A stretch of DNA of 11,536 nucleotides from Candidatus Blautia equi (lineage in GTDB: Bacteria; Bacillota; Clostridia; Lachnospirales; Lachnospiraceae): contig JAGHUU010000073.1 of the NCBI GenBank assembly GCA_018064695.1, positions 1-11,536 on the forward strand, given 5' to 3'. The notes beneath the pieces were generated by a model. That model saw only the letters and a list, made by a program, of their open reading frames with translations, had not been told where the DNA came from and made no database searches. The translations under genes and the position numbers were made by a program. How positions within the stretch are numbered: the first letter of the stretch is position 1; every line of letters starts with the position of its first letter. Below, piece by piece: positions 1-6,856 of the stretch.

Positions 1-1452
1 GGTATGGTGATCTGCGTTGCCGATGACCCTGGTATGCATTCTTCTCAGAATGAGCAGGATTCCAGACATCATGCCATTGCAGCCAAAGTACCAATGCTGG
101 AGCCATCTGACTCCACAGAGGCTCTGGAGTTTGCAAAACTGGCATACGAGATCTCCGAGACCTTCGACACTCCTGTCATCATGAAAATGTGCACCAGAGT
201 GGCACATTCCCAGAGTATCGTAGACCCGGGCGAGCGCGTGGTTCCTGAGCAGAAAGCTTACGAGAAAAATATCCAGAAATACGTTATGATGCCGGGCAAT
301 GCGATCCGTCGTCATCCATTTGTAGAGGAGAGAACCAGAAAACTCATCGAGTACGCTGAGACCAGCCCGATCAACCGCGTAGAGATGGGCGGCACAGAGC
401 TTGGTATCATCACCTCCTCCACCAGCTACCAGTATGCTAAGGAAGTTTACGGAGACAGCGTAAGCATCCTGAAGCTTGGTATGGTAAATCCGCTTCCGGA
501 GAAGCTGATCAAAGATTTTGCAGCAAAAGTGGACAAGCTCATCGTTATTGAGGAGCTGGATCCGATCATCGAGAATCACTGCCGTGCTATGGGACTTACC
601 TTATCCGGCAAGGACCTGCTTCCAATCTGCGGAGAGTTCTCCCAGAATATGCTGGCAGATAAGATCAGCGGAAAAGCAGCAGAGTTCACCTCCCTTGGAG
701 AGCAGCTCCCTGTAAGACCTCCTGTTATGTGTGCAGGATGTCCTCACAGAGGTCTTTTCTATACCTTATCCAAAAACAAATGCACTGTACTCGGCGATAT
801 CGGATGCTACACCCTCGGCGCAGTAGCACCTCTGGCAGCTATGGATATGACCCTCTGCATGGGCGCTTCCATCAGTGCTATCCACGGCTTTAACAAAGCA
901 AATGAGGAGAAGAGCTCCGGCAAGACTGTGGCAGTTATCGGTGACTCCACCTTCATGCACTCCGGTATGACCGGCCTTGCAAACGTAGCCTACAACCAGA
1001 GCAATTCCACCGTCATTATCCTTGATAACTCCATCACAGGTATGACCGGACATCAGCAGAATCCTACCACCGGATACAACATCAAGGGTGACCCGGCAGG
1101 AAAGATCAATCTGGAAGCACTCTGCCGTGCAATGGGCTTCAACCGCGTATCCGTAGTGGATCCATATAACCTGGAACAGTGTGACACCGTACTGAAGGAA
1201 GAGCTTGCAGCAGATGAGCCATCCGTGATCATCAGCCGCCGTCCATGTGCACTTCTGAAATACGTGAAACATAAAGCTCCTCTGAAAGTTGAGGCTGATA
1301 ACTGTATCGGATGTAAATCCTGTATGCGCCTCGGCTGTCCTGCCATCAGCATTAAGGATAAAAAAGCAGTGATCGACACCACCCTCTGCGTAGGATGTGG
1401 CGTATGTCAGCAGCTTTGCAAAAAAGATGCATTAAAGAGCGGGGAGGAATAA
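1..1452 (+). CDS. iorA: Indolepyruvate:ferredoxin oxidoreductase, alpha subunit (5' partial)
   Basis: Large subunit of the cytoplasmic, oxygen-sensitive enzyme that oxidatively decarboxylates aryl-2-oxoacids (indolepyruvate, phenylpyruvate, hydroxyphenylpyruvate) to aryl-acetyl-CoA, reducing ferredoxin. The reading frame is open from base 1, and the opening VADDPGMHSSQNEQDSR motif is an internal IorA motif, so the N-terminus (roughly 100 residues by family length) lies outside the window; the ATG at base 4 is not a start. Counting residues from base 1, CAGCPHRG starts at 244, and the thiamine diphosphate/Mg motif is G314-D315-S316 followed by D342-N343. A C-terminal ferredoxin domain carries two 4Fe-4S motifs, CIGCKSCMRLGCP from residue 435 and CVGCGVCQQLC from about 463. 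The second lacks the usual proline after its last cysteine. The stop is 4 bases before iorB, and the iorB ribosome site (GGAGG) lies in the last iorA codons, so the two are probably translationally coupled. Confidence 0.95.
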   Translation, partial: GMVICVADDPGMHSSQNEQDSRHHAIAAKVPMLEPSDSTEALEFAKLAYEISETFDTPVIMKMCTRVAHSQSIVDPGERVVPEQKAYEKNIQKYVMMPGNAIRRHPFVEERTRKLIEYAETSPINRVEMGGTELGIITSSTSYQYAKEVYGDSVSILKLGMVNPLPEKLIKDFAAKVDKLIVIEELDPIIENHCRAMGLTLSGKDLLPICGEFSQNMLADKISGKAAEFTSLGEQLPVRPPVMCAGCPHRGLFYTLSKNKCTVLGDIGCYTLGAVAPLAAMDMTLCMGASISAIHGFNKANEEKSSGKTVAVIGDSTFMHSGMTGLANVAYNQSNSTVIILDNSITGMTGHQQNPTTGYNIKGDPAGKINLEALCRAMGFNRVSVVDPYNLEQCDTVLKEELAADEPSVIISRRPCALLKYVKHKAPLKVEADNCIGCKSCMRLGCPAISIKDKKAVIDTTLCVGCGVCQQLCKKDALKSGEE

Positions 1453-1456
1453 GAAG

Positions 1457-2026
1457 ATGACTAAGAATGTAATGATCGTTGGTGTAGGCGGACAGGGTTC
1501 CCTTCTTGCCAGCAAGCTTTTAGGATATCTGCTTCTGAACGAAGGCTATGATGTAAAAGTATCTGAGGTACACGGCATGAGCCAGCGAGGCGGAAGCGTA
1601 GTAACATATGTAAGATTCGGTGAGAAGGTATATTCTCCTGTCATTGATAAAGGCGAGGCAGATTTCATTGTTTCCTTTGAGAAGCTGGAGGCAGCCCGCT
1701 ATGTTGAGTACCTGAAAAAAGACGGCCGCATCGTGGTAAACACCCAGCAGATCGATCCAATGCCTGTTATCATCGGCGCAGCTACCTATCCTGAAAACCT
1801 CATCGAGAAGATGGAAGCTAAGGGTATTGCGGTAGACGCTATGGATTGTCTCTCTCTTGCAGAGCAGGCAGGTTCCGCAAAGGCAGTAAACCTGGTACTT
1901 ATGGGAAGACTTTCCAGATATTTTGATATGCCTGAAGAAAAATGGATGAACGCCATTGAGAAATGTGTTCCTGCAAAATTTGTGGAAATGAATAAGAAAG
2001 CATTCGCCCTCGGAAGAGGAGAATGA
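1457..2026 (+). CDS. iorB: Indolepyruvate:ferredoxin oxidoreductase, beta subunit
   Basis: Small subunit of the IorAB complex, a member of the pyruvate ferredoxin oxidoreductase gamma-domain family. At 189 residues it has the normal length for this subunit. The N-terminal GVGGQGS glycine-rich turn (residues 8-14) and the EVHGMSQRGGSV motif (about residues 38-49) are the two hallmark segments, the latter at the CoA/active-site interface in this family. It follows iorA with a 4-base gap, and the ATG at 1457 is preceded by GGAGG at a suitable distance. A 72-base gap to the next gene contains only a weak dyad (CAGTTC/GGACTG) and the next ribosome site, so transcription probably continues. Its presence next to the alpha subunit marks the pair as the two-subunit IOR type rather than a four-subunit POR or VOR. 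Confidence 0.94.
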   Translation: MTKNVMIVGVGGQGSLLASKLLGYLLLNEGYDVKVSEVHGMSQRGGSVVTYVRFGEKVYSPVIDKGEADFIVSFEKLEAARYVEYLKKDGRIVVNTQQIDPMPVIIGAATYPENLIEKMEAKGIAVDAMDCLSLAEQAGSAKAVNLVLMGRLSRYFDMPEEKWMNAIEKCVPAKFVEMNKKAFALGRGE

Positions 2027-2098
2027 GATCAGAATTTAGCAGTTCTTTGGGGGGACTGTTGAAAGCAAAAACTATTTAAGAGTAAGGAGAAAAGGGAA

Positions 2099-3406
2099 AT
2101 GGGAAATTATTATCAGCCGGAGATTGAGTGCGCATCCAGAGAAGAGATCCGGGGGATCCAGAGTGAAAGACTGGTAAAACAGGTTCAGAACGTATGGGAC
2201 AACGTTCCAATGTACAGAAAAAGAATGGAAGAGAAAGGTCTTACCCCAGCGGATATCAAATCCGTGGATGATCTTCATAAGCTTCCGTTTATCGAGAAAG
2301 ACGATTTAAGAGATGAGTATCCATATGGACTTCTGGCACGTCCGCTCTCCGAGTGCGTTCGTATCCAGTCCACCAGCGGTACCACCGGAAGACGTGTTGT
2401 AGCTTTCTACACCCAGCATGACGTAGATCTCTGGGATGAGTGCTGTGCACGTGCCATCGTAGCAGCAGGCGGAACCAAAGATGATGTCTGCCACGTAAGC
2501 TACGGCTACGGCCTTTTCACCGGCGGCCCTGGATTAAACGGCGGTTCCCATAAAGTTGGATGTCTGACACTTCCTATGTCCTCCGGTAATACCGAAAGAC
2601 AGATCCAGTTCATGACCGACCTTGGCTCCACCATTCTCTGCTGTACACCTTCTTATGCTGCTTACCTTGCAGGGAGCATCCATGAGAGAGGCGTGCGTGA
2701 CCAGATCAAATTAAAAGCGGGTATCTTCGGAGCAGAGGCATGGACCGAGGAGATGCGCCATGACATCGAGGAAAAACTCGGCATTAAAGCATACGATATC
2801 TACGGACTTACCGAGATATCCGGACCTGGCGTATCCTTCGAGTGCGAAGAGCAGACCGGTATGCATGTAAATGAGGACCACTTCATTCCTGAGATCATCA
2901 ATCCAATTACCGGTGAAGTTCTCCCGGACGGCGAGAAGGGTGAGCTGGTATTCACCTCCATCTCCAAGGAAGCATTCCCGCTTATGAGATATCGTACCCG
3001 TGATATCTGTATCCTCAGCAGAGAGAAATGCTCCTGCGGAAGAACCCACGTAAAGATGACCAAACCTCTTGGAAGAAGCGATGACATGCTGATCGTAAAA
3101 GGTGTCAACGTATTCCCATCCCAGATCGAGACCGTACTTATGAACCAGGGTTATCCGGCTAACTACCAGATCGTAGTTGACCGTGTAAACAACAGTGATA
3201 CCATTGAGGTTCAGGTAGAGATGACTCCTGAGATGTTCTCCGATAACCTCAGCGAAGTAGCAGCCAAAGAGAAAGAGCTGGTTGCAGGTCTGAAAGCTAT
3301 GCTTGGTATCTATGCAAAAGTAAAACTTGTTGCTCCTAAGTCCATCGCACGAAGCGAAGGAAAAGCTGTTCGTGTAATTGACAAACGTAACCTTTACAAA
3401 GGTTGA
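2099..3406 (+). CDS. paaK: Phenylacetate-CoA ligase family protein (aryl-acetate:CoA ligase, AMP-forming)
   Basis: Adenylate-forming enzyme that interconverts aryl-acetate, ATP and CoA with aryl-acetyl-CoA, AMP and PPi. Its 435 residues match the short PaaK type. Visible motifs: the phosphate-binding loop STSGTTG at residues 91-97, a glycine-rich YGYGLFTGG segment near 138-146, the adenine/AMP motif YGLTE at 235-239, the ribose-binding aspartate D302 in YRTRD, the hinge region RSDDMLIVKGVNVFPSQIE, and a C-terminal lysine (K422 in EGKAVR) placed like the catalytic lysine of the family. The start is chosen by AAGGAG at 2084-2089. Being downstream of iorAB implies aryl-acetyl-CoA as its partner metabolite. 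In a fermenter it could run toward free acid and ATP formation, or toward CoA activation for reductive carboxylation; the sequence cannot say which. The exact aryl substrate is also unknown. Confidence 0.92.
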   Translation: MGNYYQPEIECASREEIRGIQSERLVKQVQNVWDNVPMYRKRMEEKGLTPADIKSVDDLHKLPFIEKDDLRDEYPYGLLARPLSECVRIQSTSGTTGRRVVAFYTQHDVDLWDECCARAIVAAGGTKDDVCHVSYGYGLFTGGPGLNGGSHKVGCLTLPMSSGNTERQIQFMTDLGSTILCCTPSYAAYLAGSIHERGVRDQIKLKAGIFGAEAWTEEMRHDIEEKLGIKAYDIYGLTEISGPGVSFECEEQTGMHVNEDHFIPEIINPITGEVLPDGEKGELVFTSISKEAFPLMRYRTRDICILSREKCSCGRTHVKMTKPLGRSDDMLIVKGVNVFPSQIETVLMNQGYPANYQIVVDRVNNSDTIEVQVEMTPEMFSDNLSEVAAKEKELVAGLKAMLGIYAKVKLVAPKSIARSEGKAVRVIDKRNLYKG

Positions 3407-3437
3407 TCTATTATCATAAACAACAGGAGGGAAAATC

Positions 3438-3860
3438 ATGACCGTAAAACAGATCTCTGTATTTCTTGAGAACCAGCCTGGAAAACTGGCTGAGTTTGCA
3501 GCAGTGCTTTCTGCACAGAAGATCAATCTCAGAGCCATTTCTGTAGCAGAGGCTTCTGATTTTGGTATCGTTCGTATCATCGTGGATGATGTATTCAATG
3601 CAGTGACCGTACTGAAGAGTGAGAATTATATTTGCTCCATCACAGATGTCATTGCAGTTGAGATCGCTGACGAGCCTGGCAAGCTGGCTGAAATGATCGC
3701 AGCTCTGGGCGCAGAAGGAATCAACATTGAGTATATGTACACCATTCTTGGAAAGAAAGCAGATGTAGCTTACATGATCATCCGCACCAACGACGAGACA
3801 AAAGCCGCTAAGATCCTGGACGCGAAAGGATTTAAGCTTGCTGCACTGGATAAGATCTGA
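3438..3860 (+). CDS. Tandem ACT-domain protein, probable aromatic amino acid sensor
   Basis: A 140-residue soluble protein made of two ACT folds and nothing else. Domain one spans about residues 3-66 and domain two about 70-138; each opens with the ligand-site pattern (ENQPGKLAE near residue 12, ADEPGKLAE near 78) followed by a helix and the second conserved turn (KINLRAISV and GINIEYMYT). ACT domains bind amino acids at domain interfaces and usually regulate an attached or partner enzyme. No catalytic or DNA-binding domain is visible here. It is the last gene of the iorAB-paaK operon, with AGGAGG at 3425-3430 eight bases before the ATG, so a role sensing aromatic amino acids or regulating IorAB/PaaK is a reasonable inference but unproven. 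Stand-alone ACT proteins next to paaK are familiar in anaerobes. Confidence 0.88.
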   Translation: MTVKQISVFLENQPGKLAEFAAVLSAQKINLRAISVAEASDFGIVRIIVDDVFNAVTVLKSENYICSITDVIAVEIADEPGKLAEMIAALGAEGINIEYMYTILGKKADVAYMIIRTNDETKAAKILDAKGFKLAALDKI

Positions 3861-3887
3861 TAATTAAAATAAGTAAAACGAAATAAT

Positions 3888-3902
3888 CGGGACAGGAACC
3901 TG
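3888..3902. repeat. GGGACAGG repeat, first (half) copy
   Basis: CGGGACAGGAACCTG matches the 15 bases at 3917-3931 (CGGGACAGGGACCTG) with one mismatch, forming a direct repeat 29 bases apart. This copy lacks the CCTGTCCC arm, so it cannot fold alone. It looks like a decayed or partial copy of the palindromic element that follows. Confidence 0.6.
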
Positions 3903-3917
3903 CAAAGTGAAACATCC

Positions 3918-3935
3918 GGGACAGGGACCTGTCCC
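3918..3935 (+). terminator. GGGACAGG palindrome, possible terminator of the ior-paaK operon
   Basis: GGGACAG-GGAC-CTGTCCC folds into a 7-base-pair stem with a 4-base loop (an 8-base arm match if the loop closes to 2). It is followed by ATTTTATT, a moderate U-rich tail, and starts 57 bases after the ACT gene stop, before a new promoter. That position suits a rho-independent terminator, but the interrupted T-run makes it imperfect, and the element may equally be a dispersed intergenic palindrome. A related segment, CTGTCCGGG, occurs at 3944-3952. Confidence 0.5.
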
Positions 3936-3996
3936 ATTTTATTCTGTCCGGGTATCCTGTTATGCAGGGCTTTCTGTAGGAATCCTTAAAAACAGG

Positions 3997-4025
3997 TTCA
4001 CATGTAATCACTTCTTTGTTATATT
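3997..4025 (+). promoter_or_regulatory. Sigma-70/SigA-type promoter for the envelope acetylation operon
   Basis: TTCACA at 3997-4002 (5 of 6 match to TTGACA) and TATATT at 4020-4025 (5 of 6 match to TATAAT) are separated by exactly 17 bases. Transcription would start near 4032, leaving a leader of about 42 bases before the ATG at 4074. It lies after the probable end of the previous operon, in AT-rich DNA. Confidence 0.55.
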
Positions 4026-4073
4026 ATTAAATGAAGTTTTTATGAATTCGAAAATTGTAAAACGGGGAAAGAA

Positions 4074-4925
4074 ATGAAAAAAGAAGAAAGACAACAGGAA
4101 GTGAGGAGAACCGCCATCATGATCGGGGCCGGTGTGGCTATTGTGATCGTGATTCTGGTGCTGATCCTTCTGCTTTTCAGGAAAAAGCCTGAAAAAACCA
4201 GTGATGCAGCTGTGGAAACACAGACGGAAACTGTGGAAAAAACAATTCAGTGGGGAAAGGTGAGCGCAGGCGTCCAGGAGGGGCTGGATTATCTGGATCT
4301 GCTGGAAGCAAAAGATCCGGGAGAAGCCGTAAAGGCCATCTCTGATCTGGAAAAGAGAAGATTTCGCGATAAGCTCATGGAGAACCCGAACTCTGTATGG
4401 AGTGCCTTTGATGATTCTGTGATCGTAGGAGATTCCCGTGTAGTAGGCTTCTGGTTCTGGGAGTTCCTGCCGGAGTCCAGAGCAGTCAGCGAGGGCGGCG
4501 CCATGGTGGCAGATATGCCGAACTTCATCGACCGTATTGCAAGCATGGACCCTGCCAACGTATTTCTGGCCTTTGGCCTTAACGATTACGGATGCGGGGA
4601 ATGGCCGGATCCGGAGGAGTATACCAAAGTATTTGTGGACAACGTGCAGATCATCAAGGACAGACTGCCGGAGGCAAAGATCTTTGTGAATTCCACTTTC
4701 CCGGCTGTGGGAATCGGCCTTTCCGCCAGCCCGCAGTACCCATATATCGGCAACTATAATACAGCGCTTAAGGCTATGTGTGAGAGAGAAGGCTACGTCT
4801 TTATCGACAACGACCAGATTGCAGCGGAAAACGAGTCCCTCTATGACGACGACGGTCTTCATTTCCAGAAGGAGCTTTATTCTATCTGGGCCATTCACAT
4901 GCTGGAAGAGGAGATGGGATTATGA
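4074..4925 (+). CDS. Membrane-anchored SGNH/GDSL-type hydrolase, extracytoplasmic
   Basis: A 283-residue protein with a short basic N-terminus, one membrane segment (about residues 14-36, very rich in I, V and L), a charged linker, and an extracytoplasmic SGNH domain from about residue 110. The catalytic blocks are all visible: GDSR at 119-122 with nucleophile S121, GLND at 168-171 (block III, N170), and D260-x-x-H263 for the remaining catalytic pair. Family members cleave or transfer O-acetyl or other acyl esters on sugars. It is first in an operon with an MBOAT acyltransferase and a DHHW protein and overlaps the next gene by 4 bases (ATGA), which points to acetylation or deacetylation of a surface polysaccharide. 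The membrane segment lacks a clear cleavage site or lipobox, so it is probably an anchor. GGGGA about 7 bases upstream supports this start. Substrate unknown. Confidence 0.82.
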   Translation: MKKEERQQEVRRTAIMIGAGVAIVIVILVLILLLFRKKPEKTSDAAVETQTETVEKTIQWGKVSAGVQEGLDYLDLLEAKDPGEAVKAISDLEKRRFRDKLMENPNSVWSAFDDSVIVGDSRVVGFWFWEFLPESRAVSEGGAMVADMPNFIDRIASMDPANVFLAFGLNDYGCGEWPDPEEYTKVFVDNVQIIKDRLPEAKIFVNSTFPAVGIGLSASPQYPYIGNYNTALKAMCEREGYVFIDNDQIAAENESLYDDDGLHFQKELYSIWAIHMLEEEMGL

Positions 4926-5398
4926 GCAAAGCATTTAAGATCAGCCGCATTGTGCTGACTGTTCTGCTGGTGGTCTTCATCTTCTGGGATATGAAGGGCG
5001 AGAAGATCAGCAGCGCTGATTTTGAGACAGTACATACAAAGGTTCTGACAGCAGCGGAGCTTCCGGATACGATGCAGAACGCAGATAACCGTATGGTAAA
5101 AAGATTCTACGGCCTGAATGCCAATGATTTTGAGCACTGCGTGCTCTATTCTCCGGCCTCCAACATGGATGCCCATGAGATGCTGCTCATTCAGCTGAAA
5201 TCCGTGGATCAGGGAGCCGCTGTGGAAGCAGCCATCCGGGAACGTCTTGCCACACAGAAAAACAGCTTTGACGGCTACGGCGCAGAACAGACCAAGCTTT
5301 TAAACGACTGTGTTCTGAAGGTGCAGGGAAACTATGTGCTGTTCCTTGTATGTGAAAACGCGGCAAAAGCAGGCTCTGCCTTTGCGGACGCCCTCTGA
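4922..5398 (+). CDS. DUF4358 domain-containing membrane-anchored protein
   Basis: A 158-residue protein with a single N-terminal membrane segment (about residues 8-24) and a small extracytoplasmic domain. The domain fits the DUF4358 pattern as I recall it: a Y-G-L segment near residues 63-65, VLYSPASNMDAHEM at about 74-87 with the conserved M-x-A-x-E core, a basic stretch with R-L-A-T-Q, then a GYG turn and a hydrophobic VQGNYVLFLV strand near the C-terminus. The function of this family is not known. Its ATG overlaps the stop of the SGNH gene by 4 bases, and the MBOAT gene begins 21 bases after its stop, so it is translated with the acetylation genes. It may be an accessory factor that holds the acyltransferase and esterase together outside the membrane; that is inference from context. 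Confidence 0.78.
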   Translation: MSKAFKISRIVLTVLLVVFIFWDMKGEKISSADFETVHTKVLTAAELPDTMQNADNRMVKRFYGLNANDFEHCVLYSPASNMDAHEMLLIQLKSVDQGAAVEAAIRERLATQKNSFDGYGAEQTKLLNDCVLKVQGNYVLFLVCENAAKAGSAFADAL

Positions 5399-5419
5399 TA
5401 AGGAAAAGGAGAAAAGACT

Positions 5420-6835
5420 ATGGTTTTCAGCAGTATGTTCTTTTTATTTATATATCTGCCTGTATTTCTTCTGCTCTATTATCTGGCGCCAAAGGTGCTT
5501 AAAAACGGCATTCTCCTTTTCTTCAGTTTGATCTTCTATGCCTGGGGAGAACCGGTTTATGTCGTTCTGATGATCCTTTCCATTCTTATCAACTATCTTG
5601 GTGGTCTGGAGATCGAGGATCTTTTGCTGCATAAGAGAAGAAAAGAGGCCAGAGCCATCTGCATTGAGGTGGTGGTTTTAAACCTTCTGATCCTGGGATT
5701 CTATAAATACTACGGATTCCTCATTGATAACATCAATGCACTGCTTCACATTCATCTGAAGCATCATGAGCTGGCACTGCCGATCGGTATTTCCTTCTAT
5801 ACCTTCCAGACCTTATCCTATGTGCTGGATGTCTATAAGAAAAAAGTACGCGCACAGAAAAACGTGATCAGCTTTGGTGCCTACGTATCCATGTTCCCGC
5901 AGCTCATTGCCGGCCCTATCGTCCGCTATTCTGACGTGGAAAAACAGCTGAAGGAGAGAACCATCTCTTTCAATAAATTCGGCGAGGGCGCCGTTTGGTT
6001 CATCCAGGGTCTTGGAAAGAAGGTCCTCATTGCAAACAACATCGGAAAGACCTTTGAGGCTATCCAGATGCTGGGGCCATCCAAAACATCTGTGCTCTCC
6101 GCATGGATCGGATGCTTTGCCTACACTATGCAGATCTATTACGACTTCGGCGGTTATTCCGACATGGCCATCGGTCTTGGCAAGATGCTGGGCTTTAACT
6201 TTGAAAAGAACTTTAATTATCCATATATTGCAGACAGTGTGACAGATTTCTGGAGAAGATGGCACATTTCTCTGGGAAGCTGGTTCCGCGAGTATGTGTA
6301 CATTCCGCTTGGCGGAAACAGAGTTTCTGTGGGCAAGCATATCCGCAACCTTCTGGTTGTATGGCTGCTGACCGGACTCTGGCACGGCGCTTCCTGGAAC
6401 TTTATTGCATGGGGCGTGTATTACGGTATTCTGCTGATCTTTGAAAAATATGTGCTTCTTAAGGTATGGGATGTGGTGCCTGGTTTTGTGAAACATATCT
6501 ACACCATGTTCTGGGTCATGATCGGATGGATGCTGTTTGCAGCTTCTTCCCTTGGCTCCGCCTTTACCTATATCGGAACCATGTTTGGCGCAGGCGGCGC
6601 AGGTTTTGTGGATGCCACTGCCATGTATGAGCTGAGATCCATCCTGGTTCTTGGCATCATTGCCATTCTGGTATCCGTACCTTACTGCTACCGCAGATTC
6701 AGTAAGCTGCTGTTCTTAAAGAACACCGACAAGGGCAAATATGTCTTTATTTCCTTCTATGTGGTGGTTCTGATCCTCAGCATCGCTTATCTGGTAAATG
6801 CTACTTATAACCCGTTCTTATATTTCCGTTTTTAA
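5420..6835 (+). CDS. MBOAT-family O-acyltransferase (AlgI/DltB/PatA-like)
   Basis: A polytopic membrane protein of 471 residues, the usual length for bacterial MBOAT proteins of the alginate acetylation (AlgI) type. It opens directly with a membrane helix (FLFIYLPVFLLLYYLAP), and about ten or more hydrophobic segments follow. Diagnostic motifs are PIGISFYTFQTLSYVLDVY, PQLIAGPIVRY, WRRWHISLGSWFREYVYIPLGGNR (W278-R-R-W-H282), and LTGLWHGASWNF, with H322 at the position of the near-invariant MBOAT histidine. These enzymes pass an acyl group, usually acetyl from a cytoplasmic donor, across the membrane to an extracytoplasmic acceptor protein or polymer. AAGGAGAAAAG precedes the ATG. The SGNH and DHHW neighbours are the expected partners. 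DltB is less likely because no dltA, dltC or dltD is adjacent. Confidence 0.92.
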   Translation: MVFSSMFFLFIYLPVFLLLYYLAPKVLKNGILLFFSLIFYAWGEPVYVVLMILSILINYLGGLEIEDLLLHKRRKEARAICIEVVVLNLLILGFYKYYGFLIDNINALLHIHLKHHELALPIGISFYTFQTLSYVLDVYKKKVRAQKNVISFGAYVSMFPQLIAGPIVRYSDVEKQLKERTISFNKFGEGAVWFIQGLGKKVLIANNIGKTFEAIQMLGPSKTSVLSAWIGCFAYTMQIYYDFGGYSDMAIGLGKMLGFNFEKNFNYPYIADSVTDFWRRWHISLGSWFREYVYIPLGGNRVSVGKHIRNLLVVWLLTGLWHGASWNFIAWGVYYGILLIFEKYVLLKVWDVVPGFVKHIYTMFWVMIGWMLFAASSLGSAFTYIGTMFGAGGAGFVDATAMYELRSILVLGIIAILVSVPYCYRRFSKLLFLKNTDKGKYVFISFYVVVLILSIAYLVNATYNPFLYFRF

Positions 6836-6856
6836 AAAGGAGAAGGAGAGAGAAAG

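Noticed and set aside
766..1272. 168-codon minus-strand frame inside iorA
   Set aside because: Lies opposite the thiamine-binding domain of iorA and shows no independent coding evidence.
2711..3598. 295-codon open frame on the minus strand across the paaK/ACT genes
   Set aside because: It is antisense to two well-supported genes with clear motifs, has no recognisable domain, and spans the gene boundary; an accidental frame.
4008..4898. 296-codon open frame on the minus strand over the SGNH gene
   Set aside because: The plus-strand gene has full SGNH motifs, a promoter and a coupled neighbour. The antisense product is rich in His and Cys in no known pattern.
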